DNA from: Carettochelys insculpta | Lineage: Eukaryota; Chordata; Testudines; Carettochelyidae | Reading direction: 5' to 3' | Assembly: GCF_033958435.1 (NCBI RefSeq) | Contig: NC_134137.1 | Span: forward strand, 177,457,501-177,521,500 | DNA: 64,000 nt | Shown here: in pieces, positions 1 to 10,223 of the stretch | Layout: each line of letters opens with the position of its first letter | Numbering within the stretch: the first letter of the stretch is position 1 | The notes under the pieces: model-generated | What the model was told of the DNA's origin: nothing | The model's input: the letters and a program-made list of their open reading frames with translations, nothing else | The model's database searches: none | Position numbers and translations under genes: made by a program

Positions 1-1544
1 TTTTATTATAGCTTGCTCAGCAAAAAACTTAATTACTATGTATTGAACTTTAATTGCATAGGTAAGCTCACTGTCTTCAGTGAACTATTTGCAGGCTTTG
101 CTAAGATTGCATTCACGGCCTTAAATTTGCGTTTCCTCATTTCTGACTGCTTCCTTATGCAGATATAATCTTACTGCATTTTGAGTATGGATATTAATGG
201 ATATTAATTGTTAATTTTGCTAGTTCAGAATTTTTGTTATTTCTGTTTCCTAACCCTAATTTATTAGTCTTCAAAAGAAAGTCAGTCTACACAGGATGAT
301 TGTGGCAGGAGAAAGAGATTCTTGAACTCAAATTGGCCATAGTTTTTTTTTTTTTAAGTACGGTCATACCCCGAGATACACCCATTTGGGTTATGAGAAT
401 TCAAGTTTACAAGGAGTTTGATTTAAAACCCCTACCTCGTCTTACAAGGTATTTCCTCGAATTTACGAGGACCGATTTCAATTTCATGCGCCTCAGTGGG
501 ACACAGACGCCCTCCAGCGGGAGAAAAGCTGCGGCTCCAGGCAACGGCTGCCCGCAGCTGCATCCCGCCCGGCGTGTCTCTCTGCAGCACCTGGCGGTGG
601 TTTCCCGGAGCCCCTGGCCCAGCCTGTACCTGTGGCTGGTCTGGGTCTCCGCCTCGGCTCTGCAACAGCGGCACACACCAGCCCAGCCAGGGGCCGCGGG
701 CTCCCAGGTGCTCCCATGAGATGTAGCTGCTGGGCACGCAGCCCATCCCGGCCCTGCCCCGCCCCTGACACTCGGTCCCTGGGCAGCTAGGGGGCCACCA
801 CTGCCCGCCCTGCACAGCTGTGCCTTGGACGCCACTTGCTGCCTGTGGCGTTCCTTTGCATTTAGCGCCTTGGCCACTGCTGGCGGGGCCTCTCCGCTGC
901 GCAGCCCCGCACGAGCGAGGCATCGCCCCTTGCCAATGGGGGGCCTCCTGTGTCTGCCTAGCTCCCCGCGCAGCCAGCCCCTGACACTGCCCTCTCCCCA
1001 CTTAACCTAAGCTGCGCTCAGGCCGGGCTGCCTCCCTGTGCCCTGCTCTGCCCTGCCCGCCCCCTTGCACTGGCCCCACTTCTGCAGCTGCGGGCAGCTA
1101 CCCGGCTTTGCACCCCCCTTCCAGGTGCCCTTCGGTTTCCGTTCCCCTGTCTCTGCAGGTAAACAGACATATTATAGAGTAATTAATGAAGGGAAAATGC
1201 CTTGTTAGGTTCTGTTATGATAACTAATGTTAATTATTGAAGTAATTGTGTTCATTTTAATGGGATTTGGTGTTTATTTTAGTGTAAATGGGTGTAAATT
1301 TTGGGGCTCAGGAACACAAAAAATTTTTTCCCATTGAAATTAATGGTAATTACATTTTTGACTTACAAGAATTCGCCCTAAGAGGAGTTTTTCAGGAACG
1401 AATTACCCTCGTAAGGCTGGGGGAAGACTGTACTTTGTTTTCATAGATAAAAGGTAGGGAGAGTTCTGTAAAAGCAGGAATTGTTGAAATAAGCCAAACA
1501 AAATCAGCAAAATTTGGAATCTGAAATACTGAATCTAGATAGAA
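1..1544. other. Upstream intergenic DNA with a GC-rich island
   Basis: I see no gene here. Bases 1-480 are AT-rich single-copy-looking DNA. Bases about 480-1160 form an abrupt GC-rich block with short overlapping open frames on both strands, none resembling a known protein. The block is flanked by AT-rich DNA (180-480 and 1160-1400), which looks more like the core of a repeat than a gene promoter. No splice-consistent exon or recognised motif was found. Confidence 0.4.
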
Positions 1545-1725
1545 ATCATGTGGCACCTTATAGACTACCGGATGTATTGAAGCATAAGCGTTAGTGGACA
1601 AAGACCCACTTCATCTTTGCCCATGAAAGCTTATGATCCAATAGATCTTGTAGTGTATAAGGTGCCACAGGACTTCTTATTGTTTTTGTGGATGCAGACC
1701 AACATGGCTACCCCTCTGATACTAT
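1545..1725. mobile_element. Head-to-head pair of a common sauropsid repeat (hammerhead-like)
   Basis: The left arm (about 1551-1609) reads tggcaccttatagacta and onward. The right arm (about 1618-1668) is its inverted copy ending in ataaggtgccacaggac, followed by a tail ending in acccctctgatact at about 1725. The same unit recurs at 6120-6236 and 6751-7499. I recognise it as a very abundant turtle/crocodilian repeat but cannot name its class with certainty. The + strand segment GCCCATGAAAGCTTATG (1618-1634) resembles the 3' half of a hammerhead ribozyme core. A Penelope-like origin is inference. Confidence 0.6.
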
Positions 1726-4700
1726 GCAGAAATTGTAATTTCAGTTTAGAAATATTTTGCATTTTGATTATACACATCTACCATTTGTTGCCTAGAAACG
1801 TAAACAGTAAAGATGTTAACCCCTAGGGTTTCCTGCCTACCCAGGAAAGCACCTCAAAAGCCCAAACACTGAAGGTCTAGAATATTGTTACATAAACAGT
1901 ACTGAAGACCTGTAGTGAAATGACCCTTTCCTTTATTTGTGTTTAGGCAGATCGCATATCCTGTTACTCCCATCACAAAGTAATCTAACACTGAATTAAC
2001 TTGTATACAGATCACTTCCTTAACATATTATTTTCCTTAATTCCTAATAATTTGGAGTGTCAGTGTCAAGATCTCAATTCTCATTGCCTTCAAAATACAT
2101 ATTTGTTCAGGTAGTTCTTTGTTTTTAGTTTCTCATAGAAGAATTAGGATAATTTTTGCACCTCAGATTACTTGATGGTAGTTGTGCTGTAGCTATAATT
2201 ATTCATTAGGGCTCTGATCCTGCAAACACAAATACATGTGTTCATCTTTATGCAAGTCAGTAGTCTCCTGCTGCTTTAAAGTAATATTGATACACCTTCC
2301 CACATTTGTATTTTGCATTTTTGTTATTGTTCTTTGTTTCTCTCTTAAATCTCTTTTTTGTTACTTCTGCAGAGGTGTTCTCATACCTACTTGCTAAATG
2401 TCTGACTTCAGTAACCTTTCCCTACTTTTAAGGGAGAGAGGGTTTGGTTCACTCTGTGTGATTCAAAGGATATCACAAATAAGCAAGTGGTGTTCAGGTA
2501 GAAGACTCTTTATTTGTGCACCCCCCAACCCTTAAAAATTAAGCCAACCAAAAAAACAAAAATTAAAAAATTCTACTTCATAGACATGTCAGGTATGGTA
2601 TACTGATGGAAGCAAAACATTTACACAGGTAGGGAACAGGTTGATTTTGCTTTAATCTCTATTGTATCTTTTTTTGAATTGGTTCCATGTTCTGATTGTA
2701 ATATATATATTTAATTTATAATGAATAAACATGTCATTCTTGACTGTCCTAGGAAAAAAAGTTTCATTATCAATACACAGTTGATCACATTCAATGTCAC
2801 TAAAGTATTAGCCACATAGTTAAACAAAAGTACCTGTCCCATGAAGAAAAGATTAAATAAACAGATGGGGTTTTGCTATGTGCTCTGAAGGTCAACAGAA
2901 ACAGCTCTGTTGGACTAGTGTAGAGGGAGTGAATTCCAGTGTTCAGGGCGGGGAGGGTGGAGAGCCCTGTTCAAGGAGGTTTAGGTCAGGTCAGGGGGTC
3001 ATCCCCATCTTCATGTGAGAGGCGCACAGGAGTGTGTGCGTGTGAAACCTCTCCCCATGCCAACTTTAAAGATAGGAAGGTAAATTAAAAGATTCCAGCT
3101 ACTCGGGATATCTTTTTAACAGGGACTCAACTTGCTGTTAATTTGAACATTTGTAGTGCAGAGTTCTGATTGATTGATGTTGAACTCACTTGGATACGAG
3201 CAGGGCTCTTTTTCTGCCAGAATGCCGTTCCGTGACATGCCGGCACCTTTATTCCCAGAGCTGTGATTTTTGGTAAGTGGTTGGGCTACGCTCCCCATTT
3301 CGGGAAGCTGGGGGTGGTGGTGGCCAAATGTGGCTCAACAGAGCCACACAGATGGAGCACCCCTCTCCCTGCTCCATGCCTGCACTGATCCAGCTGGGAG
3401 CCGTGCAGCAATTCAGGTTCCAGTGTGGCTCCTGCACTTCACCCAGGATCTGTGCGGCTCCTGCTGCCTGATGCTGCCCAGGAAGCTGTGGCCTGGCATA
3501 GCACATACTGCCTCAGTGCCTGCAGCTGGGCGCAGCCTTGGGGCCCAGCGTGGCACCTGTGACTCAGCATGACAGGCCCGGTGCAGCCCCGGAGGCCCAG
3601 TGTGACGCCTACATCCCTGGCTCCATCAGTGGCTCTGGTGAGTCTGACTGAATTAAAGGGGTGGGGTGGGCTGGGGTTGCCTAGTTCTGGGAGTGCCTGG
3701 CTCTGGGGGGAGGGGAGGGCACTGATCTAGAGCTGGGAGGGGGTTGAGGGAGGACATTCATTTAGAGCAAGGAGGGGAGCTGGGGCTGCAGGGGGGTGAA
3801 GCCTGGGGGCGGTTTGGGGCTGTGGGGGGGTTAAGCCTGGAGGCAGGGGGGTTGCAGTTTGGGGCTCGAGTTCTGGCACCTTTTTTATTTTTATTTTTTA
3901 TTTTTTTTTAAGAAAAAAAGCATGGACTATGAGTAGTTTTACTGAGTGGCCCATATTCAGCAGAGGGAAACGTGGTCTTCCTAGTTTTTAAGTAAAACCT
4001 CAGTTTCAGAATTAGGGTAGTCCTCTATTCTTAGAACAAGGACAAGATGGGTTGTGATACTGCAAGCCCAGGTGTTCCTCCAGCTTGCCGTAATAGAGAG
4101 AGAATAGTTAGGTTTCATTTCTTGGCCTTGCTGCTGAAACTGCTAACAGTTTCTAAAGTGAGACAAGGTGGAACTGCATCCCTGCACGTACGAGCTGTTC
4201 CTGTCATAGCAAGCATATTAGAATCTACCACGAGAATAAGGATGGCTTTCTAGGAACCCACCTGCTGCCTCACCTGCAGCTACAAGAGCATATTTATAGA
4301 GTATGCATAGGCAGACTTGTGATCATGCAGCTTTCCTCACCCATGCTACTTTCCTGCAACTGCCATCCTGTGCTTTCATTCACCGAACTGACTTACATGT
4401 ATTACAACCCTTTGCTGCCTGAAATCAGGAATAACAGTTTGACTGCTTTGCCCCCTAGTGGTTGATCTAAAAATAATATTGGATCTTGAAGTACAGTAGA
4501 TGGAGATGCTGTCCCTTTAAGGAGTAATGATGCACACTGGGATATCGTCAAGAGTCATAACTGTATCCATTTTTAGCAAGCTAGAGCACGATTCAATCTT
4601 GACTACCATGTGAGATCCCATACCAAGTAAGTATTTTATCCATAAAATACGGAATACATTGTTCTATTGTGCTTGAGTATGTAAAGTGCTATATGACACC

Positions 4701-4779
4701 ACTGAGCAGTGGAGATGTGAGTTAAACCTTACTTAGAGATTACAACTCAATCTTCTATTCTAAATGTTACCTACATGTG
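1726..4779. other. Intergenic DNA, no gene seen
   Basis: AT-rich DNA runs from 1726 to about 2930. A GC-rich stretch from about 3190 to 3890 begins near a ccggcacctttattccc motif and ends with gttctggcaccttttt followed by a T-rich run (3879-3912). The same 'gagtt-c-ggcacc' motif next to a homopolymer occurs inverted at 42221-42258, so 3190-3912 is probably a copy of an interspersed element with an A/T tail. Nothing coding is supported; open frames here are short and GC-driven. Confidence 0.35.
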
Positions 4780-4781
4780 TA

Positions 4782-5554
4782 CAGTAAACTCTTTCATATT
4801 TGGGAACCCTGGGACCAGGAGGTTGCCGGATGTTAAAATATTACGGTAAATAGAGACCAGCTATGTGATCACTGGCAGGTTTCCCACGGCTGGGAGCAGG
4901 CTGGACTGTGGAGCCTCACCAGCACTGGCCAGGGGGTGGGAGGACCCCGCCCTCCCCTCAGCTGGGAGCTGGCTGGAGTCTGGAGCCCTGCCAGCAGCTC
5001 CAGCCCCCAGGAGCTGGCTGGGGCTGTGGGAACTTCAGTAGCTCCAGCCCTGGGGAACTCCAGCAGTCCCAAAGCCAGGGGAACTGACTGGCAGCCCTGA
5101 AGCCAGGGGAACTCCACCAGCTCCGGGGCTGGGAGACCTCCATAGAGGTGTGGAGCTCCCCCAGCAACCCCATAGTTGGGAGCTGGCTGAGGCATGGAGC
5201 TCTGCTTTCAGCTCTGGCACCAGGGCTGGCAGCTGGCTGGGGCTGGGAGAGCTGCAGGGCCAGGAGAATCCTGGCTTTGGGAGGCAGCAAGGAGCAGAGC
5301 TTCACCAGCAGTTCCAGGACCTGGCTGGGCCCGGGGGAGCCCTGGTAACCCCATGGGTGAGAGCTGGCAGGGGCACAGAGCTCTGCCGGCAGCTCCAGCT
5401 CTGGGGACCAGCTAGGGTCAGGGGAACCCCAAGGCTGGGAGCCACTTCGGCGGCTTGCAGGAAGGCAGTACGAGTGCTGAGCATGGGCGTCATGTTGGTG
5501 CCAGTTATGTGAGAGTTCCGGCTGAAAGAATACTGGATAAAGCAGAGTTTACTG
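4782..5554. mobile_element. Tigger/pogo-like MITE with TA target duplication
   Basis: The element starts CAGTAAACTCT at 4782 and ends AGAGTTTACTG at 5554, an 11-bp perfect terminal inverted repeat. TA dinucleotides flank it at 4780-4781 and 5555-5556. This is the layout of Tc1/mariner-superfamily elements with pogo/Tigger-type CAGT ends. The interior (about 4870-5460) is GC-rich and made of loosely repeated 'gggagctggctgggg' units, with overlapping open frames on both strands that are by-products of base composition. No transposase is present, so the element is non-autonomous. Confidence 0.75.
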
Positions 5555-6119
5555 TATTATGGATGAACAGTGTTTTATATACATCTGTGATGCACTGACC
5601 CAAAGTTGGGACTCTAATTTTTCACCAGCAGGCAGAGCCATTCAATTCCCCATAGACACACAACTATTGTATATCAGAAATGTGATAGCACATACTTACA
5701 GAAGGCAAAGGGAGAGCACATGGAGTCTCAGTAAGAGGCAGCAGGATGCATAAATACCAGAAGTAAGTGTCAAATCTGAAAAGACCTAATCCCCAGTACA
5801 ACTGGGAGAAGTCCCTCACCAGTGAGCAGAACCCTGTTACACTTCTATGCATGTAGCTTCATGTTAATTTTGTCCTATACTTTGGATCCTCACTTCAGTA
5901 TCAACTTTGAGGAGCATCAGTGATGTGGAATTTGGCACGCTGGGAGTTAGTCATGTTGCTATTCGTAGTCGTTGTGGCTTTTCTTATTACGTTTTTACAC
6001 TTGACAGATTTTATGCTCCTTTCTGTTTTTCCTTATTGGAATTTAACTTTCACTTTTTAAACTATGCCTTTTTCTCTCTCACTGCTTCTTTTACCTGGTT
6101 CGTAAGCCACAGTGGCACT

Positions 6120-6236
6120 TTTATCAGAGAGGTAGCCGTGTTAGCCTGTATCTTCAAAAACAACAAGAAGTCCTGTGGCACCTTATAGACTAACAGATAT
6201 TTTGGAGCATAATCTTCCATGGGCAAAGATGCACTT
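6120..6236 (-). mobile_element. Copy of the common sauropsid hammerhead-like repeat
   Basis: The segment runs from atcagagaggtagccgtgtt through aagtcctgtggcacctta to ccatgggcaaagatgcactt. It is a single-arm copy of the unit seen inverted at 1545-1725, stopping where the hammerhead CTGANGA box would lie on the minus strand. No target duplication was found. Between 5557 and 6119 I see no gene. Confidence 0.6.
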
Positions 6237-6750
6237 TTTGGTTCTCTTGCTGTGTTTATTAATTTGGGGTATACATTTAAGCTGGGCCTCTATGGTGGTG
6301 TCTTTGAAAAGTTTCCATGCAGCTTGCAGGGATTTTACTTTTGGCACTGTACCTTTTAACTTCCCTTTAACTAACTTCCTAATTTTTGCATAATTTCCCT
6401 TTCTGAAATTAAATGCCACAGCGTTGGGCTGCTGTGGCTATTTCCCTAACAATAGCTGTTTTTTTCATTGATCTCCTAATATGTTATTTCTGGAGTTTGC
6501 TTGCTTGCTCTTGTTTTCTTCAGACTCTAATACACCAAACAGTCATTAGAATAGGTGTTATGACAGCTCATTTTTTTCCTTCTCCTAGGGTCCCAAAATG
6601 AACAGCAATTACAATACTTTTCTTTTAATGCCCCTTGGGAGTGAGACCCATGCTCTCACTTTGCAGAATTTATTTTTTGGTTGTGAAACAAAAAATGGAA
6701 GGACAACACTTGGTGTTCATACAGCAGCTCAAATGTTCCTTAATGCACTT

Positions 6751-7499
6751 TAATAAGAAGTCCCATGGCACCTTATAAATTACCATCAACTCTTGATTTT
6801 ATAGACCCCGATTTAGTGGACTTCAGGAACAGTGGACAACCCCATTATTCCCAAAGTCTGCTGGGGTTGGTAAAATTCTCCTTCCCCTCAAAAAAAAATT
6901 AAGGGACTTATCACTGCCATAGCCTGCAGGAGCCACCTCCTCAGCTATAACTGCCATGTGTTCCTCTCACTAGAGGTGGGGCTCGTACACAGGTGGATGT
7001 ACTCATGTATGCACCCCACCTTGGTGGGAGAATTGTGTAGAGACCCTGGTGGAGGTCCTCCACCCACATGTGGTGGGGAAGCTCCAGCCGTGCACACACG
7101 TGTGTGTGTGTGTGTATGCACACGCACCTCCAGCTGCACATGAAGCGACACAGCTCCAGCTGGATGCAGGATGGTCCCTCCAGCCATGGTCCAGCAGTTC
7201 CAGCAACTCCGCTGAGTCATCAGCTTTTTTTTTTTTGGTGGCGGTGGCGGTGGGGGCACTGGGGCTGGGGGACCCTGGCAGGGATGGGTGGGCAGTAAAC
7301 CCTCATTTAATGGACTTTGGGTCATAGCAGACACCCTTTGCCCCATTAGTCCGTTAACCTGAGGGTTTACTGTAACGGATTTATTGGAGCACAAATCTCC
7401 ATGGGCAAAGATGCACTTCATCAGATGCATTAGTCTATAGGGTGCCACAGGAGGTCTCCCTGTTTCTGCAGATGCAGACCAACGCTTGACCCCTCTGGC
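6751..7499. mobile_element. Sauropsid hammerhead-like repeat, split by a Tigger-like insertion
   Basis: The left part (about 6751-6782, aagaagtcccatggcacctt) and the right part (7375-7499) make one copy once 6783-7372 is set aside. The right part carries the minus-strand hammerhead-like box CTGATGA (7418-7424) next to a stem II-like hairpin (7401-7416). It then switches orientation at about 7430 into tagtctatagggtgccaca, giving a second head-to-head pair like 1545-1725. It ends about 370 bp upstream of the HLCS start codon. Confidence 0.6.
6783..7372. mobile_element. Tigger-like MITE nested in a repeat, TA duplication
   Basis: The right end GAGGGTTTACTG (7361-7372) and the left end beginning CCATCAACTCTTG (6783) are diverged inverted repeats; 'GGAC' and 'CCCCATTA' blocks pair further in. 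TA flanks both sides (6781-6782 and 7373-7374). Removing 6783-7372 and one TA restores the continuity of the host repeat. The interior holds a GT/CA alternating tract (about 7095-7131) and GC-rich sequence. No transposase remains. Confidence 0.6.
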
Positions 7500-7870
7500 G
7501 CTCGATCACTTCGAGAGCGAAGCCAGTTGGCCCAGGGGCGGGTAGCAGCTCCCCTCCACCCCGTTAGCGCAGTGAGCGGCTCCCGGGGGCGGGGCCTCTC
7601 ACCAGCCGGGCTACCTGTGTACGCGGCAAGGCGACAGAGGCAGTAGAATGAAGAGGAGCTCGGCGTGAAGACAATAGCCAATCAACAGCCGTTTCCTTTG
7701 GGGGCATCCAATCAGAGCCATAGTTAGATTAACCATCCAGCGAGCTCCTTTCTCTTTGCCGCACGGGGACGGGGACAAGGCAGCCAATGGGAAGCGAGGC
7801 GCAAAGGAGCCCCCGGCCCCCCCTCGCCGCCCGAGTCCCGCTGCGGCGGGGGAGGGGCGGCGGCCGGGCC
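7490..7870 (+). promoter_or_regulatory. HLCS: CpG-rich HLCS promoter with three CCAAT boxes
   Basis: This GC/CpG-rich block sits directly upstream of HLCS exon 1 and continues to about 8340. CCAAT motifs, the NF-Y site, occur at 7678-7682, 7708-7712 and 7784-7788. No TATA box is evident, as expected for a CpG-island housekeeping promoter. An in-frame ATG at 7787 overlaps the third CCAAT box, which argues that it is promoter sequence and not the translation start. The transcription start site cannot be placed from sequence alone. Confidence 0.65.
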
Positions 7871-8128
7871 ATGCTGATCACGCTGTGCTACCTGTACCTG
7901 TGGGCGCGCTGGGGGGCCGGCTGCGCAGCGCTCGTCCGACGCACCGTGCGCCGCCTGCACCGCGCGCGCTGCGCCTTCGTCTTCGGCCGTTGCAGCGCCG
8001 TGGGCTGCCCCCCATCCCTACCCCACCGACGTCGGCGCCGGCGCAGGCAAGGGCCGCCCGCGCTGGACGAGGAGCCCGTGTGCCTCAGGCTGGGGGACAA
8101 GATCTTCTTCACTGAGGAGACCCCGCAG
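7871..8128 (+). CDS. HLCS: HLCS coding exon 1 (long-isoform N-terminus)
   Basis: This is the first coding exon of holocarboxylase synthetase, the enzyme that attaches biotin to carboxylases. It encodes 86 residues starting MLITLCYLYLWARWG, a hydrophobic and then Arg-rich N-terminus that I recognise from the long vertebrate HLCS isoform. The ATG at 7871 lies in a GGGCCATGC context. The exon ends CCCCGCAG with GTACTC as donor (8129), phase 0. An in-frame ATG at 7787 would add 28 residues but overlaps a CCAAT box. The exon is CpG-rich and continuous with the promoter island. Whether the main protein starts here or at the downstream Met in exon 3 (predicted residue 175) cannot be decided from this window. 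Confidence 0.8.
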
Positions 8129-8365
8129 GTACTCGCCGCGCCGTGGCGGGGGAGGCGCTGAGGGCAGCCCTGGGGCGGGGCTGGGCAGTCACACCTGTCG
8201 GGGCGGGGGAGTACCTGGCAGCGGCTGTCACCTTTTAACAGCCGCGGGGGCATGTCCCGGCGCTGGCAGGGAGCAGGCAGGGGGGCAGGCGCGCTTGGGG
8301 AACGGCCCCACCCCCCAGCAGCGCATCGCTGGGTTCGTAAACTGTAAACTGGGCGGCGCAGTGCG

Positions 8366-8563
8366 GCTGGTCCCTCTGCCTCAGTGGTTTGAGCATTGGG
8401 CTGCTGAACGCAGGGGTGTGAGTGCAGTCCCAGAGCCGGCCATTGTGGGGTCTGGGGCAAATAGATTTAAAAATATGTCAGGGATGATGCTTGGTCCTGC
8501 CTAGAGAGCAGGGGACTGGACTGGATGACCTCCCGAGGTCCCTTCCAGCTCTATGAGGTAAGT
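8366..8563 (+). mobile_element. tRNA-derived SINE with CR1-like tail (Cry type)
   Basis: A tRNA-like head (cctcagtggtttgagcattg, then gtgagtgcagtccc resembling a Pol III B box) is followed by a body and a tail gatgacctcccgaggtccct ending ccagctctatgag. The tail matches CR1 3' ends, as expected for a SINE mobilised by a CR1 LINE. This is the structure of the turtle Cry SINE family. It lies in HLCS intron 1 in the sense direction. Confidence 0.7.
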
Positions 8564-9043
8564 GTATTTCTGTATTTCTTAATTTCTTTCTTTTCTCTTG
8601 CTCGTTTCATTCCCCGGATGAGTTCCAGCAGGAGATGTTTGTGTGTGGAGGGGAATCAGGTTAGGGATAAAACTGGAGTTATCCTCAAAGCAGTAACCAA
8701 ATAAGGTGAAGCCCTGTGTTAACTTTCCAGACAGCTGACTTCGAAGAGAATATCCCTGCCCCAGGGCTTCTCAGAAATAGGGCATAAAGCTGTAAATATT
8801 CAAGGCAGATCATCGGCTGCCGTAGATTTAACAGGGACAAGGTGCATGAGGTAATATCTTTTATCAAGCTGACTTTTGTTTGTGAGAGAGAGATGAGTCG
8901 TCAAGATCTGAGCTCTTCTTCAGGTCTGTTTCTCCAAAAGATGTTGGATCAGTAAAAGACACTATTTCATCCACCTTGTCTTTCTCATATTCCCAGGGCT
9001 GACAGGGCTATAGCTAAGCTGCATATGACATTGTAATTGTAAG
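8564..9043 (+). other. HLCS intron 1, unremarkable stretch
   Basis: I see no exon or clear repeat end in this part of intron 1. The stretch ctgagctcttcttcaggtct with aaagacactatttcatccac resembles degraded interspersed repeat, but no boundaries could be set. Confidence 0.35.
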
Positions 9044-9328
9044 GGCATGTTTTCACTATGGGGAAGATCGTCGTTGTTGCGGTTGATCTTCTGGCATTTG
9101 ATTTAGCACGTCTGGTAAATTGAACTCACAGGATGCTCTCATTGGTGCCAGTACTCTGGCTCCTTTTGAGGAGTAAGGGAAGGAGATGGGAACCTTTGCT
9201 TCCGTTGACCTCCTGCAGTGGAGATGGTACAGAAGGTCGAATTGAGGTACATTGACTCTTGCTATGTAATTAATGTAGCTGAAGTTGCTTATTTTAATTT
9301 GATCTTCCCCTTTAGTATAGCCTTGGCC
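9044..9328. mobile_element. Harbinger-like MITE, TAA target duplication
   Basis: The left end GGGCATGTTTTCACTATGGG (from about 9044) and the right end, ending in TATAGCCTTGGCC, form imperfect inverted repeats sharing GGGGAAGATC. TAA flanks both ends. The element is about 285 bp with no coding capacity. Its ends belong to the same family as the other 'GGCTA-GTCTACACTA' MITEs in this window. Confidence 0.55.
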
Positions 9329-9329
9329 T

Positions 9330-10011
9330 AAGAGTCATCAATAAGTTTGGTGCTATACAAACCCAAGGTTGAAGACTATGTCTGTTTCAGAGACCTTGCT
9401 GTTCATCATCAGGTTGTGATGTTAGAACACATTAGTGACTAAGGTTTATATACTAAAATTCCTACTGTGTTTTAGTTAAAGCCTAGTTGGGAGCTGAGTT
9501 TCAGACAGACCAGTTTTGCCCATGTTAGGCTATTATATCTGTGCTAGAGAAAAATGTGTTTTTTTATCAGTGTGTGTTGAAAGTTTTAGTGTTTTAGTGT
9601 AGACTAGCCAAAGTGTTCTTAACTGGTCAAGATAAACCTCAGATGCAAGATTAAGGCTTACTTTAGCCAATTAATGCGTTAAAACTTAATTTGTGTACTA
9701 GTATGTTAAAGCCATCGTGTGGATATGCTTTTGATAAAATCCAGATAACCTTCTCATAAGCAAATTAGTAAAATGTGACATAAATTAAGTTACCACAATG
9801 TGGATGGACAACTGGTTGAAAAACTGTGCTCAAAGAAGTTATCAATAGTTTTCCGTCACGCTGGGAGAGTGTATCTAGTGGGTTCATGCAGGGTCCTGGG
9901 TCTGGTATTTAGTCAGTGTAAAGGACAGCATGCTTTCGAAACTGCAGACGATAGCTATCTTGGGAGAACGGGTTCTTGTAGGTATTTCAGAGCACAGGGT
10001 TAACGTTCAAA
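9330..10011 (+). other. HLCS intron 1, no feature seen
   Basis: AT-rich intron. I found no exon, RNA gene or recognisable repeat termini. Confidence 0.4.
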
Positions 10012-10013
10012 TA

Positions 10014-10221
10014 CAGCAGAACCCTGTGTATCTGACTCTCCGTTATCTGACTCTGTATTAACCAAACAACCAGCACACCCACGTCAAAAAGTGGGTGAAC
10101 TCTCCTGAGGCCACTAGATGGCACTGCAGCCTCATACTTTTCCATTCTCTGGATTATCTGAATTTTCCGTACTCTGGTCTGACCTTGTATCCAGTTAGAC
10201 TGAATAACGTGGGTTCTGCTG
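10014..10221. mobile_element. Tigger-like MITE, TA duplication
   Basis: The ends CAGCAGAACCC (10014-10024) and GGGTTCTGCTG (10211-10221) are perfect 11-bp inverted repeats, flanked by TA at 10012-10013 and 10222-10223. The 208-bp body has the 'tatctgactctccgttatct' type sequence common in Tigger MITEs and no ORF. Confidence 0.8.
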
Positions 10222-10223
10222 TA

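Noticed and set aside
300..1010. Overlapping long frames on both strands in the GC-rich block
   Set aside because: All frames overlap each other, are rich in Ala/Gly/Pro/Arg, start at arbitrary Met codons and match no domain; base composition explains them.
4869..5512. Several frames up to 120 codons on both strands
   Set aside because: They lie wholly within the repetitive GC-rich core of a Tigger-like MITE and are simple repeats of the same words.
1..7500. A divergently transcribed neighbour (RIPPLY3 is next to HLCS in mammals)
   Set aside because: I looked on the minus strand for a WRPW-type motif or splice-consistent exons and found none; the neighbour is probably outside the window.
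8366..8563. A functional tRNA gene
   Set aside because: The tRNA-like head is diverged, lacks a foldable full cloverleaf and is joined to a CR1-like tail, which is the structure of a SINE.
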